Source: Xylanibacter ruminicola
GTDB taxonomy: Bacteria > Bacteroidota > Bacteroidia > Bacteroidales > Bacteroidaceae
Direction: 5' to 3'
DNA: 64,000 nucleotides
Assembly (NCBI RefSeq): GCF_900142525.1
Contig: NZ_FRBD01000013.1
Coordinates: forward strand, 62,001-126,000
Below, piece by piece: positions 44,075 through 52,931 of the stretch; position 1 is the first letter of the stretch; every line of letters starts with the position of its first letter. The notes below the pieces were generated by a model that was not told the origin of the DNA, did not search any database, and saw nothing but the letters and a program-made list of their open reading frames with translations. A program made the position numbers and the translations under genes.

Positions 44075-46828
44075 ATGATGACAAAGAAGATAATAATATT
44101 AGCCATTACCAGTTTGCTTGCCTTGTGCCCCACACAGCGTGCTGAGGCTGGCTACATACGCGAATATACTAATGAAAAGCCACTTGTAATCGTTAGCGAC
44201 TGGGAGTTTCCGCCTTATGAGTTCAGAAACGACCATGGCGCCCCCGATGGATATAATGTAGAGGTACTGAACCTGATTCTAGACAAGCTTGGTATTCCCC
44301 ACAAGTTCGTCATGCTAGAGTGGTATAAATGTACTGAGGCTTTCGACAATCATGAGGCCGACCTGATACATGCCCTCAAGTTCAAATACGAAGGACCAGA
44401 ATTTGAGTACACCCACAACATGATTACCTATTATAATGTAAGAGCCATCAGACTTAGGTCAACACGTCCGCTTAGACGAATGAGTCAGCTCACCAACAAC
44501 GACACTCTTACACTTAAGAGGAACGACTATGTAGACCTGAAGGTAAATGCACTCGCCCAAAAGGATTTCACAGTTGAATATCATGCACCACGCGAAGCAT
44601 TGATGGGAATCAGAAACGGAAAGTACAAGTACTACATGTGGGGCGAACAGCCACTAAAGATGAAGGTTAAAGAGCTAAGTCTTGAAGGCATAGAATTCGA
44701 TGAGACAGATATTCCTTCAGGTGAGTTGCGTATTATAGGCTACGACAAGGAACTGATACACGCCATCGACGATCTTTTTGCACGTTTGGAGCAATCAGGC
44801 GACATTCAGAAGATACACGAAAAGTGGTTCCATCCAGAGCACGTTCATAACGACGCCTCGCCTATGGCACTTTTCCTGCTGGTAGCCATTATCATTACAG
44901 CTATTGTTGTCCTGCTTTTTAGCCGCATGATGCGTATCAGAGTGAAGAAGGCTGTTGAGAAATCGTTAGACATGAACCAGCTGATGACTGAGGCACTTAG
45001 ATCTGGCAACTACTACGTGATAGAATACGACATACAAACGCAGCGCATGAGAAATGATTATGGCGATATGCTACCCAAGGAGGGTCTGAGCCGCGAGGAG
45101 TTTATGAAGCGTCTGCCTGATAACGAGAAAGGCAAGTTTAGCGAAGCCATGCGACTGATGAGTCAGGGCCAGAAAGACCTGGGCTACCTGAAACGCAGAT
45201 ATAATAAGGGAACAGAACAGAACCCTGATTGGCGCTGGATTGAAGGTCATGCTGTAGTGGAGCACGTAGATGGCAAGCCACGCTACGTCATCACATCTTT
45301 CAGAGACTTTACACATGAGATTCTGGAAGAGCGTATCAATGAAGAGATAGCCAGTAAGTACCAGAACATGTTCAGCAACGGACTTATCGCCATGTCGTTC
45401 TACGCAAAAGACGGAACGCTGATTGATGTTAACAAACGCATGAGCGAACTATGCGAATTCGACAAAGAAGGTGAAGAGTTCTTCCGCAAGATGAATCTGT
45501 TTGAAGTACCTTTGGTAAAAGGACAGTATCAAAAGGGCGACAAGGAGAGTTTCCATGTATGCCAGCGTATGTTCTATCCTGAAATCGGCATCTATAAGTA
45601 TATTGAGATAAAGGTTCATCCCACATTCGACGATGAAGACGAATTGCAGTTCTACATTGTTACAGCTCGTGACATGACAGCCGAACGCCACATGTATCTG
45701 GAGCAGTCAAAACACGACAAGGAGATACAAAAAGCAACTGCAGACATCCAGTTCTACGAAAAGCAACTTGGCTATCTGCTTGAGAACTGTAAAATGTTCC
45801 TATGGACATACGACCTGAAAGAAGGCCTCATCCACTTCAGTTATAGTGGACATAAGTCCGACTATACCAAGACGCTAGATGTGTTCTTTGGTGGTGCCAC
45901 AGATGAGTATCGCGAAGATGCTTTCAGAGAGGCCAGAGAAGCTATCTCTCAGGCTAAGCCCTACAACAAGACCATCCACTTCAAGTACACCATGATTGAG
46001 CCAAATCCTGTATGGTACGCCATCAGCGGTATACCTAAGTTTGATGAAGAGGGTAATCTTACCAAGTACTTTGGTGTGGCGCGTAACATCGACAAGCTGA
46101 TGGAGGCTCAGCAGAAGCTGAAAGACGAAACCAAACGTGCTGAAGAGTCAGGAAAGATGAAGGCAGCCTTCCTTGCCAACATGACTCACGAGATACGCAC
46201 GCCACTGAATGCTATCGTAGGCTTTAGCGACCTTCTGCCAGTTGTAGAGGGCCATGACGACCGTATGGAGTTCATCCGCATTATCCGCAACAACTGCGAT
46301 ATGCTGATGCGACTCATCAACGATATCCTCGAAGCATCGAATGTGGGGCAGGCGCTGGCTATTCAGCCTGAAGAGGTAGACTTTGCCAAGGTATTCGATG
46401 ATATCTGTCAGACGCTGGCCCAGCGTGTAGACGAGGCTGGAGTACAGTTTATCAAAGACAATCCATACGACTCGTTTGTTGCTACACTCGACAAGGGACG
46501 CATACAGCAGGTATTGACCAACTTCACCACCAACGCCATCAAGTACACCCACGAGGGCCACATCAAGGTGGGCTATCGCGAACAGGATGGTGGCATCTAC
46601 TTCTATTGCGAAGACACAGGTGCAGGTATCCCTAAGGACAAGCAGAATGCTGTATTCGAGCGATTCGTAAAACTTAACGACTTTGTACAAGGCACAGGTC
46701 TTGGTCTTAGCATCTGTAAGGCCATAGCTGAGCGCTGTAATGGTAAGATAGGCGTAACGTCAGAAGGCGAAGGACACGGTTCAACCTTCTGGATGTGGAC
46801 ACCAAGAAACATTAGCGAGAAATCGTAA
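44075..46828 (+). CDS. Sensor histidine kinase with periplasmic solute-binding (SBP_bac_3) domain
   Basis: A 917-residue protein: signal peptide (about 1-26, ending AEAG), SBP_bac_3-type periplasmic domain (about 33-250; DWEFPPYEFRNDHGAPDGYN, VEVLNLILDKLGIP), membrane helix (about 265-288), PAS-like regions (about 300-690), H-box LANMTHEIRTPLNAIVGF with His705, HATPase_c with FTTNAIKYTHEG, EDTGAGIPK and GTGLGLSICKAIAE. Intact kinase. The cytoplasmic half is closely similar to kinase 2, down to FVKLNDFVQGTGLGLSI. It ends the operon; a set of three small palindromes follows at 46847-46907. No response regulator follows. Confidence 0.9.
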   Translation: MMTKKIIILAITSLLALCPTQRAEAGYIREYTNEKPLVIVSDWEFPPYEFRNDHGAPDGYNVEVLNLILDKLGIPHKFVMLEWYKCTEAFDNHEADLIHALKFKYEGPEFEYTHNMITYYNVRAIRLRSTRPLRRMSQLTNNDTLTLKRNDYVDLKVNALAQKDFTVEYHAPREALMGIRNGKYKYYMWGEQPLKMKVKELSLEGIEFDETDIPSGELRIIGYDKELIHAIDDLFARLEQSGDIQKIHEKWFHPEHVHNDASPMALFLLVAIIITAIVVLLFSRMMRIRVKKAVEKSLDMNQLMTEALRSGNYYVIEYDIQTQRMRNDYGDMLPKEGLSREEFMKRLPDNEKGKFSEAMRLMSQGQKDLGYLKRRYNKGTEQNPDWRWIEGHAVVEHVDGKPRYVITSFRDFTHEILEERINEEIASKYQNMFSNGLIAMSFYAKDGTLIDVNKRMSELCEFDKEGEEFFRKMNLFEVPLVKGQYQKGDKESFHVCQRMFYPEIGIYKYIEIKVHPTFDDEDELQFYIVTARDMTAERHMYLEQSKHDKEIQKATADIQFYEKQLGYLLENCKMFLWTYDLKEGLIHFSYSGHKSDYTKTLDVFFGGATDEYREDAFREAREAISQAKPYNKTIHFKYTMIEPNPVWYAISGIPKFDEEGNLTKYFGVARNIDKLMEAQQKLKDETKRAEESGKMKAAFLANMTHEIRTPLNAIVGFSDLLPVVEGHDDRMEFIRIIRNNCDMLMRLINDILEASNVGQALAIQPEEVDFAKVFDDICQTLAQRVDEAGVQFIKDNPYDSFVATLDKGRIQQVLTNFTTNAIKYTHEGHIKVGYREQDGGIYFYCEDTGAGIPKDKQNAVFERFVKLNDFVQGTGLGLSICKAIAERCNGKIGVTSEGEGHGSTFWMWTPRNISEKS

Positions 46829-46846
46829 GGCGCAAGAATAAAAAAT

Positions 46847-46907
46847 GTTCCCAGCCTGGGAACAAATTATTCCCAACGTGGGAACATCATGTTCCCAGGC
46901 TGGGAAT
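46847..46907. terminator. Three tandem TTCCCA/TGGGAA palindromes between kinase 4 and nhaD
   Basis: GTTCCCAGCCTGGGAAC (46847-46863), TTCCCAACGTGGGAA (46870-46884) and GTTCCCAGGCTGGGAAT (46891-46907). The third is followed by ATATTTTTTG on the plus strand, and the first by AT-rich sequence on the minus strand, so the set can terminate both convergent transcripts. Units 1 and 3 are also inverted copies of each other. Confidence 0.75.
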
Positions 46908-46932
46908 ATTTTTTGTATTTAGTTCTTATTAA

Positions 46933-48264
46933 TTAGAAGAATAGTGCACGCTCAATCCAGTAAACCAGAATACCTGCGATGTAGCCTGCAAATGCTATCC
47001 AGGTAATCTTCTTCATGTACCAGCCAAAGGTAATCTTCTCAAGGCCCATAACCACTACACCAGCAGCAGAACCAATGATAAGCATAGAACCGCCCACACC
47101 AGCACAGTAAGCCAGCAACTGCCAGAAGATACCATCGATAGCCATATCGCCAGCAGCAGCTACAGGATACATACCCATACAACCAGCTACCAGAGGCACA
47201 TTATCTACGATAGATGACAGCACACCAATAATACCAGTTACGAGGAAGTGATTACCCTCGAAGGTCTTGTCGAGCACGCCACCAAGCATGGTGAGTACAC
47301 CAACCTCCTGAAGTACAGCCACAGCCATCAGGATGCCTAGGAAGAACATGATGGTAGAGAGGTCGATCTTCGACAACAAATCGCTTACACGCTTGGCCAT
47401 CGTGTCATCGTCAGAGGTGTTGTAGTGGAAAATCTCAGTAACTGTCCACAGCAATCCCAGAACCAGCAGGATGCCCATGAATGGGGGCAGATGGGTAATG
47501 GTCTTGAAGATGGGCACAAAGCAGAGACCACCTACACCAAGCCAGAAGATGATGTCGCGCTGCGACTTGGTGAACTGGCTTACATCAGCCTTTGGCAGAT
47601 TCTGCTCCTTGTCGAACTTGCCCTGAAGCTGATACTGCAGAATAAATGCAGGCACAAGCATTGAAACAAGCGAAGGAACAAAGATTTCTGTGAGCACCCC
47701 CTGAGTGGTGATAACACCCTTGATCCAGAGCATAATGGTGGTAACGTCGCCAATAGGCGAGAATGCACCTCCAGAGTTGGCTGAGATAACCACAAGTGCT
47801 GCATAAATCAGGCGATCGTTACGATTCTGAACCAACTTACGGAGCACCATAATCATGACGATAGAGGTGGTGAGGTTGTCGAGAATAGCTGAAAGGAAGA
47901 AGGTCATAAAGGCCATTCGCCACATCAGCTTACGCTTAGAACGCGTCTTCAGCGTGTCACGAACAAAGTTAAATCCACCATTCGAGTCCACAATCTCTAC
48001 AATGGTCATGGCTCCCATCAGGAAGAAAAGTGTGCCAGCAGCATCGCCCAGATGGTGTTCGATAACCTCCGAGATATGGTGGATGACATCACCACCAAGA
48101 ATCGATGAATAATACGATGCAGGATCGAGCATGAGCAGTGTCCAACACAGCACACACATCAGCAGCGCAATGGCCGCTTTATTAACTTTTGTCAGGCTCT
48201 CAAGAGCTATGCACATATAGCCTATGCAGAACACTGTGACAATAAGAATTGTTAATGTTGACAT
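46933..48264 (-). CDS. nhaD: NhaD-type sodium/proton antiporter
   Basis: A 443-residue polytopic inner-membrane protein of the ion-transporter superfamily, with about 11-12 hydrophobic segments. Family-like blocks: ESLTKVNKAAIALLM, LFFLMGAMTIVEIVDSNGGF, FLSAILDNLTTSIVM with the conserved DN pair, ANSGGAFSPIGDVTTIMLW with the SPIGD signature, and SSIVDNVPLVAG. These proteins extrude Na+ (or Li+) in exchange for H+. Monocistronic; promoter at 48308-48339, terminator shared with the kinase operon. Confidence 0.92.
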   Translation of the reverse strand: MSTLTILIVTVFCIGYMCIALESLTKVNKAAIALLMCVLCWTLLMLDPASYYSSILGGDVIHHISEVIEHHLGDAAGTLFFLMGAMTIVEIVDSNGGFNFVRDTLKTRSKRKLMWRMAFMTFFLSAILDNLTTSIVMIMVLRKLVQNRNDRLIYAALVVISANSGGAFSPIGDVTTIMLWIKGVITTQGVLTEIFVPSLVSMLVPAFILQYQLQGKFDKEQNLPKADVSQFTKSQRDIIFWLGVGGLCFVPIFKTITHLPPFMGILLVLGLLWTVTEIFHYNTSDDDTMAKRVSDLLSKIDLSTIMFFLGILMAVAVLQEVGVLTMLGGVLDKTFEGNHFLVTGIIGVLSSIVDNVPLVAGCMGMYPVAAAGDMAIDGIFWQLLAYCAGVGGSMLIIGSAAGVVVMGLEKITFGWYMKKITWIAFAGYIAGILVYWIERALFF

Positions 48265-48307
48265 TTGTTTTGAATACTTTTTTAATATTACGTTTTAAAT
48301 TTGGGTG

Positions 48308-48339
48308 CAAAGGTACGAATAAGTAAGTAGAAAACCAAA
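48308..48339 (-). promoter_or_regulatory. nhaD promoter
   Basis: Minus-strand -7 TACCTTTG (48315-48308) and -33 TTTG (48339-48336), 20-bp spacing. Confidence 0.6.
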
Positions 48340-48366
48340 TAATTATACTAAATAAAAGTCGAAAAG

Positions 48367-48398
48367 TTTGCTGCTTAGCGAAAAAGTTCGTATATTTG
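48367..48398 (+). promoter_or_regulatory. Promoter of the conserved gene at 48407, very close to the ATG
   Basis: -33 TTTG (48367-48370) and -7 TATATTTG (48391-48398) with exactly 20-bp spacing. The ATG at 48407 follows by 8 nt, so the expected leader is about 5 nt. Confidence 0.65.
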
Positions 48399-48406
48399 CA
48401 CTCCGT

Positions 48407-49012
48407 ATGAACAACGACTTAAATAGAGAAGTAAAGTGGAGTGAAAACGTGGTGCTGGTAGATGCAGACTACGTTGACTCTGTGGCGTTTAATCTGATCG
48501 TAAACTTCGAGAGGATGATAGGACGTCGCATACCCCAGGCCGACATTGCCAAATGGCTGGATTGCATCGCCCTTGATGGAGGTATCAGAGATGGCGAGAA
48601 CGAGATACAGGTGATACTGATTCACCAGAAGAACAAGCAGCAGATGGATAACTTTGTGCCAGGCAACTATGCCAGCGACCTGAGCGAGAAGGCATTCAAA
48701 GACCATCTGGGCGAGTTTACCATTAATGCCTATCAGGCAGAAGACTTTGCCAAGGTTGGCGATTTCTTCAACGAGGTACTCGAACTGGTATTGACACAGA
48801 AGAACATCAAGCGACTGATGGTGATACCTAATGCTGAAGATGCTTCTATATATAATAAGGTACGCGAGGCTTTGCGTCGTGCTGATGATGACGAAAAACG
48901 TATCACAGTATTCACCATGCAGCCAACTGCAGGAGGCAACTATCGCCAGGAAATACTGGGCTATTCGCTAATGGCAGCCCTTGGCATCAAGGCAGATGAG
49001 ATTAAGGATTAA
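48407..49012 (+). CDS. Conserved Bacteroidales protein of unknown function (DUF6621-like)
   Basis: A 201-residue soluble protein. The N-terminus MNNDLNREVKWSENVVLVDADYVD and the segments NFERMIGRRIP, LDCIALDGGIRDGENEIQVI and LMVIPNAEDASIY recall a family I know only as a domain of unknown function in Bacteroidales (DUF6621, from memory, not verified). No catalytic motif is recognisable; the pattern of alternating strands and helices suggests an alpha/beta fold. I start at 48407 because the promoter box ends at 48398, which rules out the in-frame TTG at 48368. The gene lies 18 bp upstream of the carboxynorspermidine synthase gene and probably shares its transcript, which may link it to polyamine metabolism. 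Confidence 0.8.
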   Translation: MNNDLNREVKWSENVVLVDADYVDSVAFNLIVNFERMIGRRIPQADIAKWLDCIALDGGIRDGENEIQVILIHQKNKQQMDNFVPGNYASDLSEKAFKDHLGEFTINAYQAEDFAKVGDFFNEVLELVLTQKNIKRLMVIPNAEDASIYNKVREALRRADDDEKRITVFTMQPTAGGNYRQEILGYSLMAALGIKADEIKD

Positions 49013-49030
49013 AATTAAACATTAAAAGAT

Positions 49031-50269
49031 ATGGCAAAAGTATTAATGATTGGAGCAGGTGGCGTAGCTACCGTTGCAGCATTTAAGATTGCTCAGAATG
49101 CTGACGTGTTTACAGAGTTTATGATTGCTAGTCGCCGTAAGGCAAAATGCGATAAGATTGTGGAGGATATCCACAAGGCTGGATATAATATGGACATCAA
49201 GACCGCTCAGGTTGATGCTGACGATGTGGAGCAGCTTAAGGTTTTATTCAACGACTTCAAGCCCGAGTTGGTCATCAATCTGGCTCTGCCCTATCAGGAT
49301 CTGACTATTATGGATGCCTGCTTGGCTTGCGGATGCAACTATCTGGATACAGCCAACTACGAGCCAAAGGATGAGGCTCACTTTGAGTACTCTTGGCAGT
49401 GGGCTTATCGCGACCGCTTCGAGAAGGCTGGTCTCACAGCTATCCTTGGTTGTGGTTTCGACCCAGGCGTAACCAGCATCTATACAGCTTATGCTGCCAA
49501 GCACCACTTCAAGGAGATTCAGTATCTGGATATCGTTGACTGTAATGCAGGTGATCACCACAAGGCATTCGCCACCAACTTCAACCCAGAGATTAACATC
49601 CGCGAGATTACCCAGAAGGGACTCTATTGGGAAGATGGCAAGTGGGTTGAGACAGAGCCACTTGAGATTCATAAGGATCTGAACTACCCAAACATCGGCC
49701 CTCGCGACAGCTATCTGTTGCACCACGAGGAAATCGAGAGTTTGGTCATCAACTACCCTACCATCAAGCGTGCACGTTTCTGGATGACCTTTGGTCAGCA
49801 GTACCTGAAGCACCTCGAGGTGATTCAGAACATCGGTATGAGTCGCATCGACGAGGTGGAGTACGAAGCACCTTTGGCAGATGGATCAGGTACAGCAAAA
49901 GTAAAGATTGTACCTCTGCAGTTCCTGAAGGCTGTATTGCCTAACCCACAGGATCTGGGTGAGAACTACGAGGGCGAGACCTCTATCGGATGCCGTATTC
50001 GTGGTATTGGCAACGATGGCAAGGAGCATACCTACTATGTTTACAACAACTGCTCACACCGTGCTGCCTACGAGGAGACTGGCATGCAGGGCGTAAGCTA
50101 CACCACAGGTGTACCTGCCATGATTGGCGCCATGATGTTCTGCAAGGGACTCTGGAAGAAGCCTGGTGTACACAACGTAGAGGAGTTTGATCCAGATCCA
50201 TTCATGGAGCAGCTCAACAAGCAGGGCCTGCCTTGGCATGAGATTCACGATGGTGACTTGGAACTTTAA
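49031..50269 (+). CDS. Saccharopine dehydrogenase family, probable carboxynorspermidine synthase
   Basis: A 412-residue NAD(P)H-dependent enzyme. The Rossmann motif VLMIGAGGVATVAAFKIAQ starts the protein; INLALPYQDLTIMDACLACGCNYLDTANYE, LGCGFDPGVTSIYTAYA and NCSHRAAYEETGMQGVSYTTGVPAMIGA follow. These blocks are characteristic of the carboxynorspermidine/carboxyspermidine dehydrogenase branch, which reductively condenses aspartate semialdehyde with a diamine in the alternative spermidine route used by Bacteroidetes. The partner decarboxylase is not in this window. It is 28 bp before recA. Confidence 0.88.
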   Translation: MAKVLMIGAGGVATVAAFKIAQNADVFTEFMIASRRKAKCDKIVEDIHKAGYNMDIKTAQVDADDVEQLKVLFNDFKPELVINLALPYQDLTIMDACLACGCNYLDTANYEPKDEAHFEYSWQWAYRDRFEKAGLTAILGCGFDPGVTSIYTAYAAKHHFKEIQYLDIVDCNAGDHHKAFATNFNPEINIREITQKGLYWEDGKWVETEPLEIHKDLNYPNIGPRDSYLLHHEEIESLVINYPTIKRARFWMTFGQQYLKHLEVIQNIGMSRIDEVEYEAPLADGSGTAKVKIVPLQFLKAVLPNPQDLGENYEGETSIGCRIRGIGNDGKEHTYYVYNNCSHRAAYEETGMQGVSYTTGVPAMIGAMMFCKGLWKKPGVHNVEEFDPDPFMEQLNKQGLPWHEIHDGDLEL

Positions 50270-50297
50270 AAATAACAATTTATAAATAAACTAGAAA

Positions 50298-51326
50298 ATG
50301 GCAAAGAAAGAAAAAGAAGAAGAGGTATTGACGCCTCAGCAGGAGAAGATGAAAGCCCTGATGGCCGCTATGTCGAAGATTGAGAAGGACTATGGCAAGG
50401 GCTCGATTATGCGCATGGGCGACGAACACATAGAGAATGTAGAAGTGATTCCTACTGGCTCGATAGGCCTGAATGCAGCTCTGGGCGTAGGCGGTTACCC
50501 CAAGGGACGTATCATCGAAATCTATGGTCCTGAGTCATCAGGTAAGACCACATTGGCTATCCACGCCATTGCTGAGGCACAGAAAGCTGGCGGTATCGCA
50601 GCATTCATCGATGCAGAGCATGCATTCGACCGTTTCTATGCAGCCCATCTGGGTGTCGACGTTGATAACCTCTATATCTCTCAGCCAGATAATGGTGAGC
50701 AGGCACTCGAGATTGCTGATCAGTTGATTCGCTCTAGCGCTATCGACATCATCGTTATCGACTCTGTAGCAGCACTCACCCCAAAGAAGGAAATCGAGGG
50801 CGATATGGGCGACTCAGCAGTAGGACTCCAGGCTCGACTGATGAGCCAGGCTCTGCGCAAGCTCACATCAACCATCTCGAAGACCAACACCACCTGTATC
50901 TTCATCAACCAGCTTCGCGAGAAGATTGGCGTGATGTTTGGCAACCCAGAGACAACCACAGGTGGTAACGCCTTGAAGTTCTATGCTTCAGTACGTCTCG
51001 ACATCCGCAAGGTAACCACCCTGAAGGATGGCGATCAGCCTATTGGCAACCAGGTTCGCGTAAAGATTGTGAAGAACAAAGTGGCTCCCCCATTCCGCAA
51101 GGCAGAATTCGAGATTACCTTTGGCGAGGGAATATCAAAGATTGGCGAAATTGCAGACCTTGGTGTTGAGTATGGCATCATCAAGAAGAGTGGCTCATGG
51201 TTCAGCTATGGCGACTCTAAACTTGGTCAGGGTCGCGATGCAGTTAAAGAGCTGCTCAAGGACAATCCTGAACTCTGCGATGAGCTCGAAGCAAAAATCA
51301 TGGAAGCAATTGCTAAGGGTAAATAA
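50298..51326 (+). CDS. recA: Recombinase A
   Basis: A 342-residue recombinase that forms filaments on single-stranded DNA and promotes strand exchange and LexA-type cleavage. Walker [10 protein letters not shown], Walker [11 protein letters not shown], loop L1 with EGDMGDS, loop L2 with [26 protein letters not shown] (partly quoted), and a short acidic C-terminal region. The extreme N-terminus ([17 protein letters not shown]) is rich in charged residues, which is usual in this group. Follows the carboxynorspermidine synthase gene by 28 bp and ends at a clear terminator. No LexA-box-like palindrome was noticed upstream. Confidence 0.97.
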   Translation: MAKKEKEEEVLTPQQEKMKALMAAMSKIEKDYGKGSIMRMGDEHIENVEVIPTGSIGLNAALGVGGYPKGRIIEIYGPESSGKTTLAIHAIAEAQKAGGIAAFIDAEHAFDRFYAAHLGVDVDNLYISQPDNGEQALEIADQLIRSSAIDIIVIDSVAALTPKKEIEGDMGDSAVGLQARLMSQALRKLTSTISKTNTTCIFINQLREKIGVMFGNPETTTGGNALKFYASVRLDIRKVTTLKDGDQPIGNQVRVKIVKNKVAPPFRKAEFEITFGEGISKIGEIADLGVEYGIIKKSGSWFSYGDSKLGQGRDAVKELLKDNPELCDELEAKIMEAIAKGK

Positions 51327-51338
51327 AATAGCAAAACA

Positions 51339-51362
51339 AATCCCAGCCACTTGGCTGGGATT
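51339..51362. terminator. Bidirectional terminator between recA and the secreted 478-residue protein
   Basis: AATCCCAGCC (51339-51348) and GGCTGGGATT (51353-51362) form a perfect 10-bp stem with a 4-nt loop, followed by CTTATTTTTAC on the plus strand. Confidence 0.85.
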
Positions 51363-51369
51363 CTTATTT

Positions 51370-52806
51370 TTACATATCTATGGGAGTTGCTTCTCCATTC
51401 AACCATCCTTCTCTTTCTTTTGATGGCTTCTCGGGTTTGGTAACTTTCTTGGCCTTAGCCTTACCATTACTTTTCTTTGCAGCACCCCCGTTAGCATCCT
51501 TCACGCTGGTTTTCTTTACCACTCCAGAGCCGTCGAACTCTACATACAGCAGCTTATCGTTCGAGCGTTTGAAAATCCAGAAGTAATGACCTCCCTGACC
51601 TGGTTCCACCTTATCGGCCTCGCCAGCAGCCATCTCAACCTCACCTTCCGACATGCCAATACCAACGTGTCCAGCACGAATCATCGCACGCGAAGCCTCA
51701 CTGGTAACAACCTTCTTACCAGGTCCAGGTGCAAAGATGGCACCAAAGAACTGCTCTGGTTCATTCACACACTTATACTGATCCAGATAGCACTCTGCAT
51801 AGAAGTAGTTACCCAATGTGGTATTCTTAAGCTTAACAGTAGCCATATCGTCGTTCTTATGTGGAGTGATTGACTCAATACTATACTCAGCTAAGCGTGG
51901 TATTGCCTGCTGTTTGCTTGTAACCTCGTTCAGCATCTTGGTGGGGAACTTGGTATGTACAACCTTGCCAATAAACTGCTTGTAATTTTTGCTGCTAATA
52001 GACATGATATCATCCTGAAGCTCAAATGAGTTGTAGAACAGATAACGAGCCTCATCAGCCACAAACTCATCGTCGCGCATACCACAGTTGGTCTTCGACA
52101 TCGTAACATTCTGGAAGAACTGGTTGCCATTCTTATCCTCAACGATAATCTTGACAGGATACTTGCGCGAACCTACGCCAACGGCTACCACCTTGACCTC
52201 CATATCCTTATCAACCTCAACATCCTGATAGCCTTCGCCATCAAACTCCGTGTCTATGCGATAATATTTAGTTTTGGTGTAAAGCGTCTTGTCCATCAGT
52301 TTCTCCTTGGCTATGTCAACATCGCCAAGATATGCCAAAGTGGGCACACCTGTCTTTTGGAAACAGTAGTCATCAAATGTGCCATAACCTATCTCATAAT
52401 AATAGGGTTTACCATTATCCTGACAGATAAAGTTTATACGTGCATGACCATCTTTACTCTCGTCGTGGCCTTGATATACCATTATCTTGTACTTCAGCGT
52501 CATGCTGCTAACCTCTTTTTCTGTGCTAGCATCAGTAAAGGTCTTAACCACCAGGTCGTATTTTTCAGGCATCACCATAAACTTCATGCCTTTCTCCCAG
52601 TCGCAAAGACTATGGAACTTAAAGTTCTGGCTAATAAAATCCTGCGATGCCTCCTCTTCTTCTTGTTGTGCTTCGGCCAGTTCCTCTTGCATATGAGTTT
52701 GAGCACTCTTCTTGACGCCCTTAGTCTTCACGATATAAGGGTTACTCTGAGCCGATGCTGTCAAAAAGGCAATCGCCATACAGGCCGTAAAAATCATTCT
52801 TTTCAT
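51370..52806 (-). CDS. Secreted protein of unknown function with a BamE/SmpA-like C-terminal segment
   Basis: A 478-residue exported protein that I do not recognise as a whole. Signal peptide about 1-20 (ending ASAQ). A Glu/Gln-rich helix (about 38-58, EELAEAQQEEEEA) is followed by a large beta-rich region. The segment about 385-440, with GIGMSEGEVEMAAGEADKVE, then W.FKRSNDKLLYVEFDGSGVVKK, resembles the BamE/SmpA-type fold (G-M-S-E-x-E-V ... L-Y-V-x-F-x-G-V-V), which is inference from pattern. A Lys/Pro-rich tail (KSNGKAKAKKVTKPEKPSKE) ends the protein. Monocistronic, with a consensus promoter at 52841-52872. Confidence 0.8.
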   Translation of the reverse strand: MKRMIFTACMAIAFLTASAQSNPYIVKTKGVKKSAQTHMQEELAEAQQEEEEASQDFISQNFKFHSLCDWEKGMKFMVMPEKYDLVVKTFTDASTEKEVSSMTLKYKIMVYQGHDESKDGHARINFICQDNGKPYYYEIGYGTFDDYCFQKTGVPTLAYLGDVDIAKEKLMDKTLYTKTKYYRIDTEFDGEGYQDVEVDKDMEVKVVAVGVGSRKYPVKIIVEDKNGNQFFQNVTMSKTNCGMRDDEFVADEARYLFYNSFELQDDIMSISSKNYKQFIGKVVHTKFPTKMLNEVTSKQQAIPRLAEYSIESITPHKNDDMATVKLKNTTLGNYFYAECYLDQYKCVNEPEQFFGAIFAPGPGKKVVTSEASRAMIRAGHVGIGMSEGEVEMAAGEADKVEPGQGGHYFWIFKRSNDKLLYVEFDGSGVVKKTSVKDANGGAAKKSNGKAKAKKVTKPEKPSKEREGWLNGEATPIDM

Positions 52807-52840
52807 GACTACCTATAGTTTTATTCTAATATTCTGTGTG

Positions 52841-52872
52841 CAAAGATAGACTTTTTAAAATGAAAATCCAAA
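52841..52872 (-). promoter_or_regulatory. Promoter of the secreted 478-residue protein
   Basis: Minus-strand -7 TATCTTTG (52848-52841) and -33 TTTG (52872-52869), 20-bp spacing. Confidence 0.6.
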
Positions 52873-52879
52873 TATTTTA

Positions 52880-52931
52880 TGCCAAAATGACGTAATAAAA
52901 TACAATTTTTACCTAAATCGTCATTTTGGCA
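52880..52931. promoter_or_regulatory. 13-bp inverted repeat upstream of dnaK
   Basis: TGCCAAAATGACG (52880-52892) and its perfect inverse CGTCATTTTGGCA (52919-52931), separated by 26 bp. The right arm overlaps the -24 element of the sigma-54-type promoter. A candidate regulator-binding site. Confidence 0.65.

Noticed and set aside
52880-52931. CIRCE element upstream of dnaK
   Set aside because: The inverted repeat does not match TTAGCACTC-N9-GAGTGCTAA; its arms and spacer are different.
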